From: Oscillospiraceae bacterium
GTDB lineage: Bacteria > Bacillota > Clostridia > Oscillospirales > CAG-272
DNA: 64,000 bases
Assembly (NCBI GenBank): GCA_015064395.1
Contig: SVSH01000007.1
Coordinates: forward strand, 1-64,000
Direction of reading: 5' to 3'
Under the pieces are notes generated by a model that ran no database searches, was not told the DNA's origin, and saw only the letters and a list, made by a program, of their open reading frames with translations. The position numbers and the translations under genes are program-made. This document shows, one piece after another, positions 47,937 to 56,800 of the stretch. The stretch's first letter is position 1. Every line of letters begins with the position of its first letter.

Positions 47937-49493
47937 ATGGAAGGTACTTTTTGGGCATTCGTGCCCGCCATCATCGCCATCGTGCTTGCCCTTCTGACCA
48001 AGCAGGTCTACGTTTCGCTGTTTCTGGGCATTTTCGTCGGCGCTATGATGTACGCGGGAGGAGATCCTCTCAAGGCATTGTTCACCCTGTATCAGGTCAT
48101 GAGCGAAAAGGTGGGCGGCAACACCCCTATCATCGTATTCCTGGTCGTACTCGGCATTTTGGTCGTTCTGCTTCAAAAGTCGGGCGGTGCTAAGGCATAC
48201 GGCGACTGGGCAGGCAAAAAGATCAAGTCCAAGGGCGGCGCACTGGCCGCAACCGCAGGTCTGGGTTGCCTGATTTTCGTTGACGACTATTTCAACTGTC
48301 TGACAGTCGGCTCCGTTATGCGCCCCGTCACCGACAAGTTCAAGATCGCAAGATCCAAGCTGGCGTACATCATCGACGCAACGGCAGCGCCCGTTTGCAT
48401 CATCGCTCCCATCTCCAGCTGGGCAGCTGCCGTAGCAGGTGAGCTTGAGGGCGACGGCCTGATGGTCTTCATCAGCACCATTCCCTTCAACGTATATGCA
48501 CTGCTCACCCTTGTTATGGTATTTGCTCTTTGCTTCTTCAAGTTTGACTTTGGCAAAATGAAGCGCAACGACCTGCTCGCCGAACAGACGGGCGACGTCC
48601 ATGCAGGCGTGACCGAGGATGCCGAGTCGGGCGAGGAAGTCAAGGCCAATCCCAACGGTAAGGTCCGTCACCTGCTCATCCCTGTTCTCGTTCTGATCGC
48701 TTGCTGCATTGGCGGTATGATCTACACCGGCTTCTTCTACAACTGGGATACCGGTCTGATCGACACCGTTCCTCAGTCCGCAAACGTCATCGAGGCGTTC
48801 TCCAACTGTGACGCCGGTCTGTCCCTGGCCATCGGCTCTACCGTAGCCCTTTTCATCATTGCCGCTTATTATATGATTACCCGCGTCGTTTCCTTCAAGG
48901 AGATCACGGGCAGCTTCACCGAGGGCTTCAAGGCCATGGTGCCCGCTATCCTGATTTTGACCTTCGCTTGGTCCATCTCGGGCATCATGGGCGCACGCGG
49001 CGGTTATCTCGACGCGCAGGCGTTCGTTCAGAACAACCTGGCAGGCAGCGCCTTCCCGCAGTTCCTCTTCCCTGCGATCTTCTTCATTCTCGCAGGCGCG
49101 ATCGCCTTTGCGACGGGTACCTCCTGGGGTACGTTTGGCGTTCTCGTTCCCATCGCCGTCACCATTCTGGGCGGCAGCGGCACGCTGACCATCCTGACGG
49201 TATCTGCTACTCTTGGCGGTGCCGTATTCGGCGACCACATTTCTCCCATTTCGGATACCACCATCCTGGCATCTGCCGGTGCACAGTGTAACCACGTCGA
49301 GCACGTCAACACACAGTTGCCCTATGCGGCTCTTGTGGCAAGCATTGCCGCTGTAGCCTACGTCATCGCCGGCCTTTGCGCAAGCCTTGGCGGTGTTCTC
49401 TGCTGCCTCATTATGTGGGCTGCAGCACTTGCACTGTTCGTTGGTTGCGTTCTGTTCATCAAGGCGATGGCAAAGAAGAAGGCAAGCGCCTAA
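47937..49493 (+). CDS. NhaC-family transporter under lysine riboswitch control (predicted lysine transporter)
   Basis: This 518-aa polytopic membrane protein of the Na+/H+ antiporter NhaC superfamily has about 11 to 13 helices. FVDDYFNCLTVGSVMRP and GTSWGTFGVLVPIA are family signatures, and GDHISPISDTTIL is the late conserved loop. The lysine riboswitch upstream indicates that its cargo is lysine or a lysine-related amine rather than only sodium; riboswitch-linked NhaC-type proteins have been called LysW-like. AAGGAG precedes ATG 47937. Single gene with a strong terminator. Confidence 0.9.
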   Translation: MEGTFWAFVPAIIAIVLALLTKQVYVSLFLGIFVGAMMYAGGDPLKALFTLYQVMSEKVGGNTPIIVFLVVLGILVVLLQKSGGAKAYGDWAGKKIKSKGGALAATAGLGCLIFVDDYFNCLTVGSVMRPVTDKFKIARSKLAYIIDATAAPVCIIAPISSWAAAVAGELEGDGLMVFISTIPFNVYALLTLVMVFALCFFKFDFGKMKRNDLLAEQTGDVHAGVTEDAESGEEVKANPNGKVRHLLIPVLVLIACCIGGMIYTGFFYNWDTGLIDTVPQSANVIEAFSNCDAGLSLAIGSTVALFIIAAYYMITRVVSFKEITGSFTEGFKAMVPAILILTFAWSISGIMGARGGYLDAQAFVQNNLAGSAFPQFLFPAIFFILAGAIAFATGTSWGTFGVLVPIAVTILGGSGTLTILTVSATLGGAVFGDHISPISDTTILASAGAQCNHVEHVNTQLPYAALVASIAAVAYVIAGLCASLGGVLCCLIMWAAALALFVGCVLFIKAMAKKKASA

Positions 49494-49509
49494 TTGCCTT
49501 AGCATATAA

Positions 49510-49542
49510 CAAAAACAGCTCCCGATGGGAGCTGTTTTTGCT
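49510..49542. terminator. Terminator after the NhaC-family gene
   Basis: AAAAACAGCTCCC pairs with GGGAGCTGTTTTT around GAT. It also serves the convergent small gene ending at 49546. Confidence 0.88.
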
Positions 49543-49545
49543 TGT

Positions 49546-49797
49546 TCAATCTAATTTCTCGCCGCAATACGGACAATACTGGCTCCAAAAGCCATGCTTG
49601 GTAGGCAAGAGCCGCCCGCAATGGGGGCAATGCCAAGCGATCAGGGTATATACGAGATGCCCAAAAACACCGATAGCAGCCAGCACAAGAAATAGAGGCG
49701 TGAGCGCGCTATTCGATTTAGCGAACACAAGGCCCAGCAAGGCGCCAATCAACCCGATCGCCAACAGTACAAGGCGAATTTTTCTGACTTTTTGCAT
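49546..49797 (-). CDS. Small membrane protein with C-terminal zinc ribbon, 83 aa
   Basis: Two membrane helices (about 8-26 and 32-54) are followed by a cytoplasmic zinc-ribbon-like pair CPHC...CPYC (residues about 57-79). AGAGGAAAC lies before the ATG. The design is common in Clostridia, where the function is unknown. It sits downstream of, and in the same direction as, the flotillin gene, with a hairpin between them. Confidence 0.8.
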   Translation of the reverse strand: MQKVRKIRLVLLAIGLIGALLGLVFAKSNSALTPLFLVLAAIGVFGHLVYTLIAWHCPHCGRLLPTKHGFWSQYCPYCGEKLD

Positions 49798-49817
49798 ATT
49801 GTTTCCTCTTTTAGGTA

Positions 49818-49847
49818 AGGGGGCTGAAATCAGCCCCCTTTTGTTGC
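49818..49847. terminator. Hairpin between the flotillin gene and the zinc-ribbon gene
   Basis: AAGGGGGCTGA pairs with TCAGCCCCCTT around AA. On the minus strand the T tract after it is weak, so termination of the flotillin transcript may be partial. Confidence 0.55.
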
Positions 49848-49860
49848 GTTGTTTTTAAGA

Positions 49861-51366
49861 TTAGATCTCGTCAGCGGCGGTGTCGTCCGTGGTATCGACC
49901 GCGGGAACTTCCTCGACGATCTCCACCTCGATCTCGGGCTGCTCGGCCACGTCCTCGCACACAACGGTCGTTGCGACGGGGGCAGGAGCGGCGGCTACCT
50001 TACCGCCGACAAAGCCGGCGAGCATGCTCATCAGGTCGATGCCGGTCGTCTCCTTGACGCCCTGGATGACCTGGTCGGTGCTGTTCATGACGTCGCGTAC
50101 CAGCTTGGTCGAGTTGCCGTCGCCATACATCACGATCTTGTCGGTCTTGGCAAGAGGCGTTGCGGCGTTCTTGACTACCTCGGGCAGTGCGTTGAGGTAC
50201 ATTTCGAGGACGGATGCTTCGCCCATCTTCTTCTGTGCCTCGGCCTTCTTTTCGATGGCCTCTGCTTCTGCCAAGCCCTTGGCACGGATACCCTCTGCCT
50301 CCTGCTCCATGGCATAGCGCAGAGCCTCTGCCTCGGCCTTTCTTGCTTCAGCCGCGCGCATCGCCTCGTACTGACGAGCGTCTGCCTCCTTCTGGCGGCG
50401 GATCAGATCTGCCTCGGCCTCCTTCTCAGTCTGATACTTCATAGCATCAGCCTGCTTCTTGATCTCGGCCTCGAGCTCGCGCTCCTTGATGGCGATCTCC
50501 TTCTCCTTCAGCTCGGCCTCTTTTTCACGGCGAGCGATGTCGGCGTTGGTCTTGGCAATCTCGATCACCTTACGCTGATTTTCCTCCTGAATGGAGTAAG
50601 CGGCATCTGCCTCTGCGCGCTTGGTATCGGAACGAACCTTCATGTCTGCCTGCTGAACGGCCAGGGCGGCATCCTGCTCGGCGATCTTCTTTTCTGCCTC
50701 GACCTTGACGGCGTTGGCTTCCTGCTGTGCGTTAGCGGTAGCAATCGCAATATCTCTCTGTGCGTTTGCCTTTGCGATCTGGGCGTTCTTGCGGATCTGC
50801 TCAACGTTATCGATACCCATGTTTTCAATGGTGCCGGCAGCATCCTTGAAGTTCTGGATGTTGAAGTTTACGACCTCAATACCCAGCTTTTCCATATCGG
50901 GCACGACGTTTTCGGTGATCTTCTTGGCAACGCCCTGACGGTCCTGGACCATTTCCTTGAGCCCAACGGAACCGACGATCTCACGCATATTACCCTCAAG
51001 AACCTGGGTAACCAGCGTCACCAGCTCCTGGCGAGTCTTGCCAAGCAGTGCCTCTGCGGCGCGCTTGAGTAGCTCGGGATCGGACGAGACCTTGATGTTC
51101 GCAACACCGTCAACGGAGACGTTGATAAACTCGTTGGTAGGTACGGCTTCGGTCGTCTTAACGTCCACCTGCATCACACCAAGCGAGAGCTTATCCACGC
51201 GCTCGAAGAACGGCACGCGCCAACCGGCCTTACCGATCAGAATTCTCTTTTTACCAAGACCCGAGATGATGAATGCGGTATCGGGCGGCGCTTTGAGGTA
51301 GCCAAACACCACAAAGATCAAAAGAAGCGCTACGGGAATGGCAACAATGGCAAAGATGGGATCCAT
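49861..51366 (-). CDS. Flotillin-like protein (SPFH domain)
   Basis: This 501-aa protein has an N-terminal membrane helix (about 5-22), then an SPFH/band 7 domain (PPDTAFIISGLGKKRILIGKAGWRVPF) to about residue 200. A long Ala/Glu/Lys coiled coil runs from about 200 to 410 with many EAEA-type repeats, and the tail is acidic. It resembles FloT/YuaG, a scaffold of membrane microdomains. I chose ATG 51366, with AGGAGG upstream. No NfeD gene is beside it; an NfeD gene is instead paired with another SPFH gene at 55292-56674. Confidence 0.92.
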   Translation of the reverse strand: MDPIFAIVAIPVALLLIFVVFGYLKAPPDTAFIISGLGKKRILIGKAGWRVPFFERVDKLSLGVMQVDVKTTEAVPTNEFINVSVDGVANIKVSSDPELLKRAAEALLGKTRQELVTLVTQVLEGNMREIVGSVGLKEMVQDRQGVAKKITENVVPDMEKLGIEVVNFNIQNFKDAAGTIENMGIDNVEQIRKNAQIAKANAQRDIAIATANAQQEANAVKVEAEKKIAEQDAALAVQQADMKVRSDTKRAEADAAYSIQEENQRKVIEIAKTNADIARREKEAELKEKEIAIKERELEAEIKKQADAMKYQTEKEAEADLIRRQKEADARQYEAMRAAEARKAEAEALRYAMEQEAEGIRAKGLAEAEAIEKKAEAQKKMGEASVLEMYLNALPEVVKNAATPLAKTDKIVMYGDGNSTKLVRDVMNSTDQVIQGVKETTGIDLMSMLAGFVGGKVAAAPAPVATTVVCEDVAEQPEIEVEIVEEVPAVDTTDDTAADEI

Positions 51367-51645
51367 ATTCTTTTCCTCCTGAAATATGTTGATATGTGAC
51401 AAAAGATCGGTGTGCCATCCATGGTACGCCTTCACCTGCAGGTAATGGCGGGAGATGGGCACGGCTGCCATGGCAACCTTGATTTCCTGTCTACGAGCAT
51501 ATTTTACCATCATATGACTGCTTTGTCAAGAGGTTTGAATAAAAATATTCGGATTTGTAGGGATGCACAATTTTGGTTTTCAAAATTATGCAGAACAAAC
51601 AAGAAGCAGAAAAAGGGTTTGATACACCTTCTCTGCTTCATGATA

Positions 51646-52356
51646 TTATTGCGTCAGCGCCCGCATGACCATCTCGGCGGCACTTTGGGTGGGGGTGCAA
51701 TCGGCGGCGATGGCGGGGACGGTGCGGATGAGGTCGCCGAGCAGATGCGCCCCGCGGATCATCGAGGGGGTATCGGTCGGGAACACGACCTGGTGAATGA
51801 TGCTGTTTACGTACCCCTCGGGCGTGATCGGGCGGACGATGTCGCGCGAGCCGCGCGAGAGAAAACAAATGCCGTACAAGGGAACTGCGGTATTGACGCC
51901 CATTCCCTCTTTGCCGCACCAAGGCGTGCCGTAGGCGAGGTAAGTGCCGTTGGATTGTCGGCGCAAAATAGGCTTGTCTCCGTTGACGATGGTAACGTCG
52001 CTACCAAAGCGGGCGAGCCATTGGTTGGCGTGCACCGTTTTACCCACGCCGCGCGGGGCGACGATGGCATATCCCTTCCCCTTGTAGGACAAAAGCGCCG
52101 CATGAAGCACAAAAGCATCGTGATGGACCAGCTTGAGCGCGAGGTTCTCGTGCAGGCAGATGCACTCGGCCTGCTCCTCAGTCAAGGGGATGGGCATGGA
52201 GGCGATCTTTTTCTTGATCTGGGCGGGGGAGGCGTAGATGGAAATATCGGTGAATGCGGAGTCAACAAGGTACGGCTTGCAAATGCGGGCAGTCAACTCT
52301 CCGCGGGCCACAACGTCGATCAAAAGATCGGCTACTTTGATCTTGAAATGTGCCAT
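51646..52356 (-). CDS. HPr kinase-like P-loop protein
   Basis: This 236-aa protein has the Walker A APRGVGKT near residues 100-107. VNGDKPIL follows at a distance typical of the HprK C-terminal kinase fold (VxDD-like region), then YGTPWCGK and a C-terminal helical part. The N-terminal regulatory domain of true HprK is missing and no HPr or PqqD-like gene is adjacent. ATG 52356 follows AAAGGAG. Related orphan kinases occur in peptide-modification cassettes, but nothing here supports that. Its substrate is unknown. Confidence 0.75.
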   Translation of the reverse strand: MAHFKIKVADLLIDVVARGELTARICKPYLVDSAFTDISIYASPAQIKKKIASMPIPLTEEQAECICLHENLALKLVHHDAFVLHAALLSYKGKGYAIVAPRGVGKTVHANQWLARFGSDVTIVNGDKPILRRQSNGTYLAYGTPWCGKEGMGVNTAVPLYGICFLSRGSRDIVRPITPEGYVNSIIHQVVFPTDTPSMIRGAHLLGDLIRTVPAIAADCTPTQSAAEMVMRALTQ

Positions 52357-52460
52357 ATCTTGTTCTCCTTTCGCAAAAATATCCAAGATATATTGTAACA
52401 CACTTGTTTTTGCTTTGCAAGTGCTTTTTCGATTTTTGCCAAGAAAGTTGGTAAAATTTA

Positions 52461-52489
52461 TTGACGGGGACGCATATTTATGGTAGAAT
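52461..52489 (+). promoter_or_regulatory. Promoter of the GH38 gene
   Basis: TTGACG (52461-52466) and TAGAAT (52484-52489) have a 17-base spacer, 62 bases before the ATG. Confidence 0.8.
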
Positions 52490-52551
52490 GACAGTGAATG
52501 GAGTGTGCGCAAGTCAAGCGTCTCTCCCCACGCCGAAAGGAGCACTTCGAT

Positions 52552-55107
52552 ATGAAAAAAACACTGCATATCATCCCCCACTCTCACTGGGACAGAGAAT
52601 GGTATCTTCCCTTTGAAAAGCACCGTATCCGCCTGATCGATCTGTTTGATAACCTCATCCAGGTCATGGAGGAGAACGAGGACTATACGTACTACCACAT
52701 GGACGGTCAGTACATCGTCATCGAGGACTATCTGGAGATCCGTCCCCAGATGCGCGAACGCCTGATGAAGCTGATCCACGACGGTCGCATTCAGATCGGT
52801 CCCTGGTACATTCTGCAGGACGAGTATCTCACCTCGGGTGAGGCCAACGTCCGTAATATGCTGTACGGTATCCGCTTCTGCCGCGAGATCGGCGCCGATC
52901 CTGTACAGTCGGGCTACTTCCCCGATTCCTTCGGTAACATTTCGCAGGCTCCCCAGATCGTGCGCGGCTTCGGCTTTGACAATGCCATTTTCGGCCGCGG
53001 CGTCAACGACGTGGGTGCCGACAACGAGGTAGTCAAGCAGAACGGCGTGACCAAGAGTGAGCTCATCTGGCGCTCGCCCGACGGCTCCGAGGTCATCGGC
53101 GTCATGTTCGCCAACTGGTACCACAACGCCATGGAGCTGCCCACCGATCCCGACGCCCTGCGCGAAAGACTGAAGCACATCGTGGCTTCCACCTCCCGCT
53201 TTGCGACCACCGACCACCTGCTCGGCATGAACGGCTGTGACCACCAGCCCATCCAGATGGATCTCCATCAGGCCATCAAGCTGGCCAACGAGGTTCAGGA
53301 TGAGGTGACCGTCAAGCAGTCCAACTTTGGTGAGTACATCGCAGAGATCCGCAAGCACAAGGATCAGCTTACCGTGTTTGAGGGCGAGATCAACGGTCAG
53401 CTCTCTGCCGGCTCCTGCCCCCTGATCAATACCGCCTCCTCTCACGTCGATATCAAGCAGGACAACCACGACGCACAGCATCTGCTCGAGAGAGTGGCAG
53501 AGCCCGCCTCCGTGATCGCTATGCTAAATGGTGGCAAATATAAGCAGGATTTCTTTACCTATGCTTGGCGCGTTCTCATGCAGAACCATCCTCACGACTC
53601 CATCTGCTCCTGCTCCTGCGACGAGATCTACGAGGAGATGAAGACCCGCTTTGCCAAGTCCATCGCCTGCACCGAGCAGCTGCGCGACGGCTCGCTGGAG
53701 TATCTGGCGGCTTCTATTGACACCTCCAAGGCGGACGGTGACAAGGCCATCGTCGTGCTGGCACTGGAGCCCAACGCGAGCGTCGTAACCGTCAAGGCAA
53801 ACGTTGATTTTGATCTGAACGACGACATCTCTGCCATCGCCATCTTCGACGAGAACGGCCAAGAGGTTCCCGCCAAGATCAAGCTGATCAAGAACCAGTT
53901 TACCTATACCCTGCCCGACGACCGCTTCCGTCAGCCCAAGTACGTCAACCGCTTTGAGGTTGAAATGCAGGTCAAGACGCACGGCATCGGCTACCGCGTC
54001 TTCAGCGTCAAGCGTCAGGAGGCAACCGTCAAGACGGGTGTCAAGTACACCGACCGTGCGATGGAGAACGAGTACCTCACCGTCAAGTTCAACGACAACG
54101 GTACCGTTGACGTGACCGACAAGAAGACGGGCCGCGTATGGGCCGGTCAGAACCTGTTTGAGGACACGCAAGACCGCGGCAACCTTTACAACTACATCCA
54201 GGCCGCCGGAGACGTTGCCGTCACCACCAAGGATTCCCTGGCCGACATCTCGCTCTACGAGGTCACGCCCTACTCCGTTACCTTCAAGGCCGTCGTTCCC
54301 ATGGCCATCGACGCCGATATCACCACTTACGTCACGCTGTCCGACGGCATCGCTCGCGTAGACTTCAAGACCGAGATCACCAACCGCGCCGAGGATCACC
54401 GTATCCGCGCGCTGTTCGAGACCAATATCGATACCAAGACTGTACTGGCCGAGGGTCAGTTTGACCTGGTTCGCCGTGACATTCAGCCCGCGCCCACCTG
54501 GAAGAACCCCTGCAACACCCAGCGCGATCAGGCGTTTGTGACGCTGGAATCCGAGAATGGCACCGACGCTTTGATGGTTGCCAATCGCGGTCTGTGCGAA
54601 TACGAGGTGCTGCGCGACGGTCACAACACGCTGGCCATCACGCTGCTACGCTGCATCGGTCACATTGGTGACTGGGGCGTATTCCCCACTCCGCTGGGTC
54701 AGAAGAAGGGCACCTGGACGCTGGAGTACTCCATGATCCCCTACGACACCTCCCGCAAGGCAGAGGCCTACGGTCTGGGCTACGTCTTTGCAGGCCCTGC
54801 CGCTCTGGCGATCGGTACGGAAAAGCACGAGGGTAAGCTGCCCGCCTGCGCTGATTACGTCCGTTTCGACAACGAATACATCCGTATGTCAGCCTTCAAA
54901 AAGGCAGAGTACAGCAACAACGCCATCTTGCGTCTGTTTAACGTAGCGTCCAAGACGGTCACGCTGACCATCGACGTCTCGCCCGTCTTCCAGGCCGCAA
55001 GATTGACTAACCTCGGTGAGGAAAAGATCGCCGACGTTGAGATCAAGAACGGTCAGATCACGCTTGACGTTCCCGCCAAGAAGATTGTGACGATCGAATT
55101 AGCGTAA
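52552..55107 (+). CDS. Alpha-mannosidase, glycoside hydrolase family 38
   Basis: This 851-aa enzyme has no signal peptide. HSHWDREW near residue 10 supplies zinc ligands. GYFPDSFGN (near 123-131) carries the likely catalytic nucleophile Asp. QNHPHDSICSCSCDEIYEEM (near 345-360) gives another zinc-site region. GH38C middle and C-terminal beta domains follow. It probably trims alpha-mannosides or mannosylglycerate-like compounds in the cytoplasm (MngB-type). ATG 52552 follows AAAGGAG. It is monocistronic; no sugar transporter or PTS gene is nearby. Confidence 0.93.
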   Translation: MKKTLHIIPHSHWDREWYLPFEKHRIRLIDLFDNLIQVMEENEDYTYYHMDGQYIVIEDYLEIRPQMRERLMKLIHDGRIQIGPWYILQDEYLTSGEANVRNMLYGIRFCREIGADPVQSGYFPDSFGNISQAPQIVRGFGFDNAIFGRGVNDVGADNEVVKQNGVTKSELIWRSPDGSEVIGVMFANWYHNAMELPTDPDALRERLKHIVASTSRFATTDHLLGMNGCDHQPIQMDLHQAIKLANEVQDEVTVKQSNFGEYIAEIRKHKDQLTVFEGEINGQLSAGSCPLINTASSHVDIKQDNHDAQHLLERVAEPASVIAMLNGGKYKQDFFTYAWRVLMQNHPHDSICSCSCDEIYEEMKTRFAKSIACTEQLRDGSLEYLAASIDTSKADGDKAIVVLALEPNASVVTVKANVDFDLNDDISAIAIFDENGQEVPAKIKLIKNQFTYTLPDDRFRQPKYVNRFEVEMQVKTHGIGYRVFSVKRQEATVKTGVKYTDRAMENEYLTVKFNDNGTVDVTDKKTGRVWAGQNLFEDTQDRGNLYNYIQAAGDVAVTTKDSLADISLYEVTPYSVTFKAVVPMAIDADITTYVTLSDGIARVDFKTEITNRAEDHRIRALFETNIDTKTVLAEGQFDLVRRDIQPAPTWKNPCNTQRDQAFVTLESENGTDALMVANRGLCEYEVLRDGHNTLAITLLRCIGHIGDWGVFPTPLGQKKGTWTLEYSMIPYDTSRKAEAYGLGYVFAGPAALAIGTEKHEGKLPACADYVRFDNEYIRMSAFKKAEYSNNAILRLFNVASKTVTLTIDVSPVFQAARLTNLGEEKIADVEIKNGQITLDVPAKKIVTIELA

Positions 55108-55113
55108 ATCATA

Positions 55114-55158
55114 TGTGGGGGAAAAACCTTTTGCAAAAGGTTTCTCCCCCACACCCCC
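55114..55158 (+). terminator. G-rich hairpin after the GH38 gene (repeat family)
   Basis: TGTGGGGGAAAAACCTTTT pairs with AAAAGGTTTCTCCCCCACA, followed by CCCCCTCTTCGAAAAACT. The plan matches the hairpin after pheT. Confidence 0.8.
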
Positions 55159-55176
55159 TCTTCGAAAAACTCAAAT

Positions 55177-55216
55177 AAGAAAATGGCTATTGACGTTTAT
55201 CAGCAATAGCCATTTT
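55177..55216 (+). terminator. Second terminator after the GH38 gene
   Basis: AAAATGGCTATTG pairs with CAATAGCCATTTTT around an 11-base loop, with a T tract following. Confidence 0.75.
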
Positions 55217-55242
55217 TATTATATAAAGTTTTCTGGTGGGGG

Positions 55243-55282
55243 TGAGGGGGAGGTCTCTTTTTCAAAAGAGACCTCCCCCTCA
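55243..55282. terminator. G-rich hairpin after the SPFH gene (repeat family)
   Basis: TGAGGGGGAGGTCTCTTT pairs with AAAGAGACCTCCCCCTCA around TTCA. It lies at the 3' end of the minus-strand SPFH gene, in opposite orientation to the copy at 55114. Confidence 0.75.
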
Positions 55283-55291
55283 TATCACACA

Positions 55292-56221
55292 TTACTCGTC
55301 CTTCTTAGCCAGCTCGGTTGCGCTGGTGACCAGTCCTGCCAGGCCCTGGATCTCGGAAGGGATGATGATCTTGGTTGCCTTACCGTCGGCGGCCTTGGCG
55401 AACGCTTCCAGGCTCTTGATGGCGATGACACCCTCGCCGGGTGCAGCTTCATTGATCATACGGATACCGTCAGCCGTTGCCTGCTGGATCTTCAGAATTG
55501 CCTCGGCTTCACCCTCGGCACGGCGGATTGCAGCTTCCTTAGCAGCCTCTGCTTCCAGGATCTTTGCTTCCTTGGCAGCCTCGGCATCCAAAATCGCGGA
55601 CTGCTTACGGCCCTCGGCCACGAGGATGGCGGACTTTTTCTCACCTTCGGCCTTCAGAATGGACTCGCGGCGCTCACGCTCGGCCTTCATCTGCTTTTCC
55701 ATGGCGTCCTGAATTTCCTTGGGCGGAATGATATTCTTCAGCTCAACGCGCGTAACCTTAATACCCCAAGGGTCGGTCGCCTCGTCCAGGACGGCACGCA
55801 TTTGGGTGTTGATGACGTCACGGCTGGTCAGCGTATTATCCAGCTCCATCTCACCGATGATGTTACGCAGCGTGGTGGAGGTCAGGTTTTCAATTGCAGC
55901 CATGGGCGTGGTATGACCGTAGGCGAACAGCTTACAGTCGGTGATCTGATAGAACACGACGGTATCGATCTGCATACGGACGTTATCCTTGGTGATAACG
56001 GGCTGGGGCGGGAAATCGGCCACCTGCTCCATCAGGTTGACTCTCTTGGATATGCGATCAAAGAAAGGCAGCTTGACGTGAAGACCGGTCGACCAGGTAC
56101 CGTGATATGCGCCCAGACGTTCGATCACAAAGGCCTGGCCCTGCGGCACGATGTGGATGTTGGTGATCACGAGAAGAAAAAGTACTGCGACAATAATTCC
56201 TACAACAATAAAGGGTCCCAT
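55292..56221 (-). CDS. SPFH/stomatin-like protein (QmcA-type)
   Basis: This 309-aa protein has an N-terminal membrane helix (about 3-22). The stomatin/prohibitin domain has IVPQGQAFVIERLGAYHGTW and conserved KDNVRMQIDTVVFYQITD. A coiled coil with repeated EAEAAKEA blocks (about 180-250) follows. Such proteins associate with NfeD-like partners and membrane proteases. AGGAGG precedes the ATG. It lies 33 bases downstream of the NfeD-like gene, so the two form an operon. Confidence 0.93.
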   Translation of the reverse strand: MGPFIVVGIIVAVLFLLVITNIHIVPQGQAFVIERLGAYHGTWSTGLHVKLPFFDRISKRVNLMEQVADFPPQPVITKDNVRMQIDTVVFYQITDCKLFAYGHTTPMAAIENLTSTTLRNIIGEMELDNTLTSRDVINTQMRAVLDEATDPWGIKVTRVELKNIIPPKEIQDAMEKQMKAERERRESILKAEGEKKSAILVAEGRKQSAILDAEAAKEAKILEAEAAKEAAIRRAEGEAEAILKIQQATADGIRMINEAAPGEGVIAIKSLEAFAKAADGKATKIIIPSEIQGLAGLVTSATELAKKDE

Positions 56222-56254
56222 AATATTCCTCCTGAAATGTAATGATAAATAAGT

Positions 56255-56674
56255 TTACGAATTCTTTTTGCGGCAGATCAGCTTGACGCCCTCAACCGAG
56301 AGCACAACGGCAAGATCGCCCGGGACAAGAGTCTCCCCCGGATCCTTGGCACGGACCGTCCAAACAAGTCCCCCCACTTTTCCGGCACCCCGCCCCTCGA
56401 TGTTGTTCACCTCCTCGGTGATCAGCACCGTTTTTCCGATAACAGAGTCCACGTTTGTCTTGGTCTTCTTACGGCGGATCTTAAATCCGAGGATCATCGT
56501 CACCACCGTAATGGCCGCAAACGCAACGATCTGCCACGGCATGGGAATCGAGCACAGCGACATGATCAGCGCAACGGATGCGCCGGGAATCACCCAAACG
56601 GCAACCAGTGCCAACGTCACTCCCTCAAGCAGCAATGCGCTAACGATGACAGATGCCCATACGTACGTCATCAT
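56255..56674 (-). CDS. NfeD-like membrane protein
   Basis: This 139-aa protein is of the short NfeD (YuaF-like) type. Two to three hydrophobic segments (about 1-55) lead into a C-terminal OB-fold (SVIGKTVLITEEVNN, then WTVRAKDPGETLVPGDLAVVLSVEGVKL). I chose ATG 56674 because AAGGAGG lies upstream. It pairs with the downstream SPFH gene, the classic NfeD-stomatin arrangement for membrane microdomain organisation or quality control. Confidence 0.9.
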   Translation of the reverse strand: MMTYVWASVIVSALLLEGVTLALVAVWVIPGASVALIMSLCSIPMPWQIVAFAAITVVTMILGFKIRRKKTKTNVDSVIGKTVLITEEVNNIEGRGAGKVGGLVWTVRAKDPGETLVPGDLAVVLSVEGVKLICRKKNS

Positions 56675-56800
56675 TTCGTGAAAACCTCCTTCTGTATGCG
56701 TTTGAACCAGGCTCTCGCCTTGTTGTATCAACATTATACCACGCAGTCATGTGATTGTCAATAGGTTTCCGGAGAATTTTTGCAAAAATCTAAAATTTTC

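Noticed and set aside
47937..49493. Naming the NhaC-family gene nhaC outright
   Set aside because: The lysine riboswitch argues for amino-acid transport, so a sodium/proton antiporter symbol would mislead.
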